From contig DASVQA010000196.1 in the NCBI GenBank assembly GCA_036389375.1, positions 1 to 35,108 on the forward strand: 35,108 nt of DNA, read 5' to 3'. Below, piece after piece: positions 33,228 to 35,108 of this stretch; position 1 is the first letter of the stretch; the number at the start of each line of letters is the position of its first letter. This DNA is from QHXQ01 sp036389375. GTDB taxonomy: Bacteria; Acidobacteriota; Blastocatellia; Pyrinomonadales; Pyrinomonadaceae. Made by a program: the position numbers and the translations under genes. The notes beneath the pieces are model-generated. The model was not told the origin of the DNA and searched no databases. It saw only the letters and a program-made list of their open reading frames with translations.

Positions 33228-34448
33228 TCACGTCCACGTCTTTTTTGCCGCGCGGGGAAGGGCGACGACGAGCGCCAGCGGCCCCGCGACGAGCAGCCAC
33301 ATCGCCGCGCTCAGCCCGAACCGCTGCGCCGCCAGTCCGATCCCAAGCGGAAGCAGCGCGCTCGCCAGACCCGCCACGTTATGGAGCGCCAGCGCCGTGC
33401 CGCTTTGACCGGGCAACGCCGCGTACAACTGCGCCTTGAGGATCGCATACCAGCCGGAGTTGGCCAGTCCGACGAGAGCGAGCAGCAACAGCTTCGCCGG
33501 CAAACCCGGCGCGAGCAGGAACGCGGGGAACAGGCAGAGCATGATGCGCGCGCTCCAACGCAGGTACTTGAGACCGGGCACGCGCTCCAACAACGGAATG
33601 AGCAGCAGGTCGCCCACCAGCCCGATGCCCGCCCATGCAGCGACGATCACACCGACGCTTGATGCGCGCGCCCCAACCACGTCCACGAAGTAGAGCGCGA
33701 GAAAACCGTGCAGGCCGTCGAGCATCAGATCGGCCAACTCCAACAGCAAGAGCCAGCGCCAGACCGCCCCGCGCCGCAACGCGCTGACAACGGCCAGCGC
33801 CCCCGCTTTGAAGCCGACTGGCGCTTGGGCCTCTACGACAACCGGCGCGGCAAACGGCACGCGCCGCGCCGCCAGCACGACGACGAGCGCCAACAACGCC
33901 ATCACACCGAACCACGCGCGCCAACGCGCACCGAGCGCCACCGTTGCGTTCAACATGAACGAACCAACGACGACGCCCAGCGAGCCGGCGAAGACCCAAC
34001 GCGCCATGTTCTGTTCGCGCCGCGCCGGCTCGTTGTCCATCAATGCCGCCTGCGACAGATTGACGAACGCACCCGACGCCGGGCTGAAGACAACGAACGC
34101 CACGAGCAGCAACGCGAAGCTGTGGCTGACGGCCACCAAAAGCAGCGCCAGCATGAACGCGCCGCCGCCCGTCAGGACGACCGCGCGGCGTCTGTGCGTG
34201 TCGCCGAGGATGAACAGCGACGGCTCGATCAAGTTGCCGCAGAGTTTGGGGACGGTGAGCAGCAGCCCGATTTGCGTGTAAGTGAGTTGGAGATCGGAAC
34301 GGATGAGCGGCCACGCCGCCTGACGCGAGCCGTCCACCAGTTCGTCTAAAAATTCGATGGCGAGCAGCGTGAGCGCGCAGGCGCGCAGACTGCGTCCGCC
34401 CTTGCCTGCCGTCGGCAAGGCGGCGTGCGCCCTTGTTTGTTGAGACAT
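33228..34448 (-). CDS. MFS transporter
   Basis: This 406-residue protein has about 12 hydrophobic helices and a loop 2-3 motif, GDTHRRRAVVLTGG, reminiscent of major-facilitator proteins. LLAIEFLDELVDGSRQAAWPLIRSDLQLTYTQIGLLLTVPKL opens the first half. The family resembles fosmidomycin-resistance-type and other drug/metabolite exporters, but no substrate can be assigned. ATG 34448 has AGAGGA about eight bases upstream. A palindromic element lies 29 bases before the start. It converges on nothing; the Rad50-like gene starts 88 bp downstream on the same strand. There is no sign of close linkage with that gene's function. Confidence 0.82.
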   Translation of the reverse strand: MSQQTRAHAALPTAGKGGRSLRACALTLLAIEFLDELVDGSRQAAWPLIRSDLQLTYTQIGLLLTVPKLCGNLIEPSLFILGDTHRRRAVVLTGGGAFMLALLLVAVSHSFALLLVAFVVFSPASGAFVNLSQAALMDNEPARREQNMARWVFAGSLGVVVGSFMLNATVALGARWRAWFGVMALLALVVVLAARRVPFAAPVVVEAQAPVGFKAGALAVVSALRRGAVWRWLLLLELADLMLDGLHGFLALYFVDVVGARASSVGVIVAAWAGIGLVGDLLLIPLLERVPGLKYLRWSARIMLCLFPAFLLAPGLPAKLLLLALVGLANSGWYAILKAQLYAALPGQSGTALALHNVAGLASALLPLGIGLAAQRFGLSAAMWLLVAGPLALVVALPRAAKKTWT

Positions 34449-34476
34449 TTGCGGATTCCTCTGGGTGGCGGAAAAG

Positions 34477-34507
34477 TTGACGCTAGGCGTTGAGAGTTGC
34501 GCGTCAA
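34477..34507 (-). promoter_or_regulatory. Palindromic operator/promoter candidate upstream of the MFS gene
   Basis: TTGACGC (34477-34483) and GCGTCAA (34501-34507) are a perfect 7-bp inverted repeat with a 17-base spacer. On the minus strand the outer arm reads TTGACG, a good -35, with a poor -10 (TAGCGT) 16 bases later. A regulator dimer could cover the promoter. The rest of the 225-bp gap 34449-34673 shows no other feature I can support. Confidence 0.35.
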
Positions 34508-34673
34508 TCTTCCGGCGGAGGAACCGCCGAGCGGGTCAGGGCACGCCACAACCGGCGCGCGATAAACGCGGCGCTGGTGCGTGCAGCCCTTTCGTTAGCA
34601 GCTTACCAGGGCGGGAATGTCAGTTCGATCTGCATGCGTTTTACCTGTTGATGTTTACGCTGACCGCGCCATT

Positions 34674-35108
<435 letters not shown>

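Overview
This window is GC-rich chromosomal DNA from a free-living bacterium. Housekeeping and metabolic genes are densely packed. I see no insertion sequence, phage, plasmid or CRISPR signature. Starts are often preceded by GGAGG-like ribosome sites, and several promoters match the sigma-70 hexamers TTGACA/TATAAT. Many proteins are secreted or envelope-located: a WD40-caspase fusion, a Ycf48-like propeller, a peptidase-MA/TPR protein, an M23 peptidase and a lipoprotein L,D-transpeptidase. With intergenic seven-base repeats, this style suggests Acidobacteriota, perhaps Blastocatellia. That placement is inference; no taxonomic marker is complete here.

Layout. 0.25-2.1 kb (+): a tandem PilZ protein, a small Cys-rich protein and a PlsC-type acyltransferase. 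2.2-12.8 kb (-): the WD40-caspase protein, then a run transcribed right to left: zf-TFIIB protein, urocanate hydratase (hutU), MFS exporter, esterase, M24 peptidase, inositol-phosphatase family protein. 13.0-15.5 kb (+): M23 peptidase and L,D-transpeptidase, closed by a perfect 21-bp terminator hairpin. 15.6-20.2 kb (-): a two-gene unknown membrane/secreted operon, then DUF2270 protein, nucleotidyltransferase and histidine ammonia-lyase (hutH). 20.4-27.3 kb (+): tadA, two tRNA-Ser genes, a small secreted protein, SRP RNA (ffs), VOC protein, dnaX, a small membrane protein and the peptidase-MA/TPR protein. 27.4-35.1 kb (-): Ycf48-like protein, ribonuclease H, Rad50/SbcC-like ATPase, MFS transporter and the C-terminal part of lepA at the edge.

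How the genes fit together. HutH and HutU catalyse the first two steps of histidine breakdown but lie about 4.6 kb apart in separate transcription units. The order tadA, tRNA-Ser, ffs, dnaX resembles that of Bacillus subtilis and probably reflects old conserved synteny. The two cell-wall enzymes sit side by side. The Rad50-like ATPase is next to RNase H and has no Mre11/SbcD partner in the window.

Least ordinary features: gene-end hairpins built from heptanucleotide repeats (2.1, 13.8 and 21.2 kb, plus a related tandem inside the rnhA reading frame at 30.0 kb); a Rad50-like hook with cysteines spaced C-x6-C; an L,D-transpeptidase without the usual arginine after its catalytic Cys; and the secreted WD40-caspase fusion. 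I found no convincing evidence of a wholly new multi-gene system.
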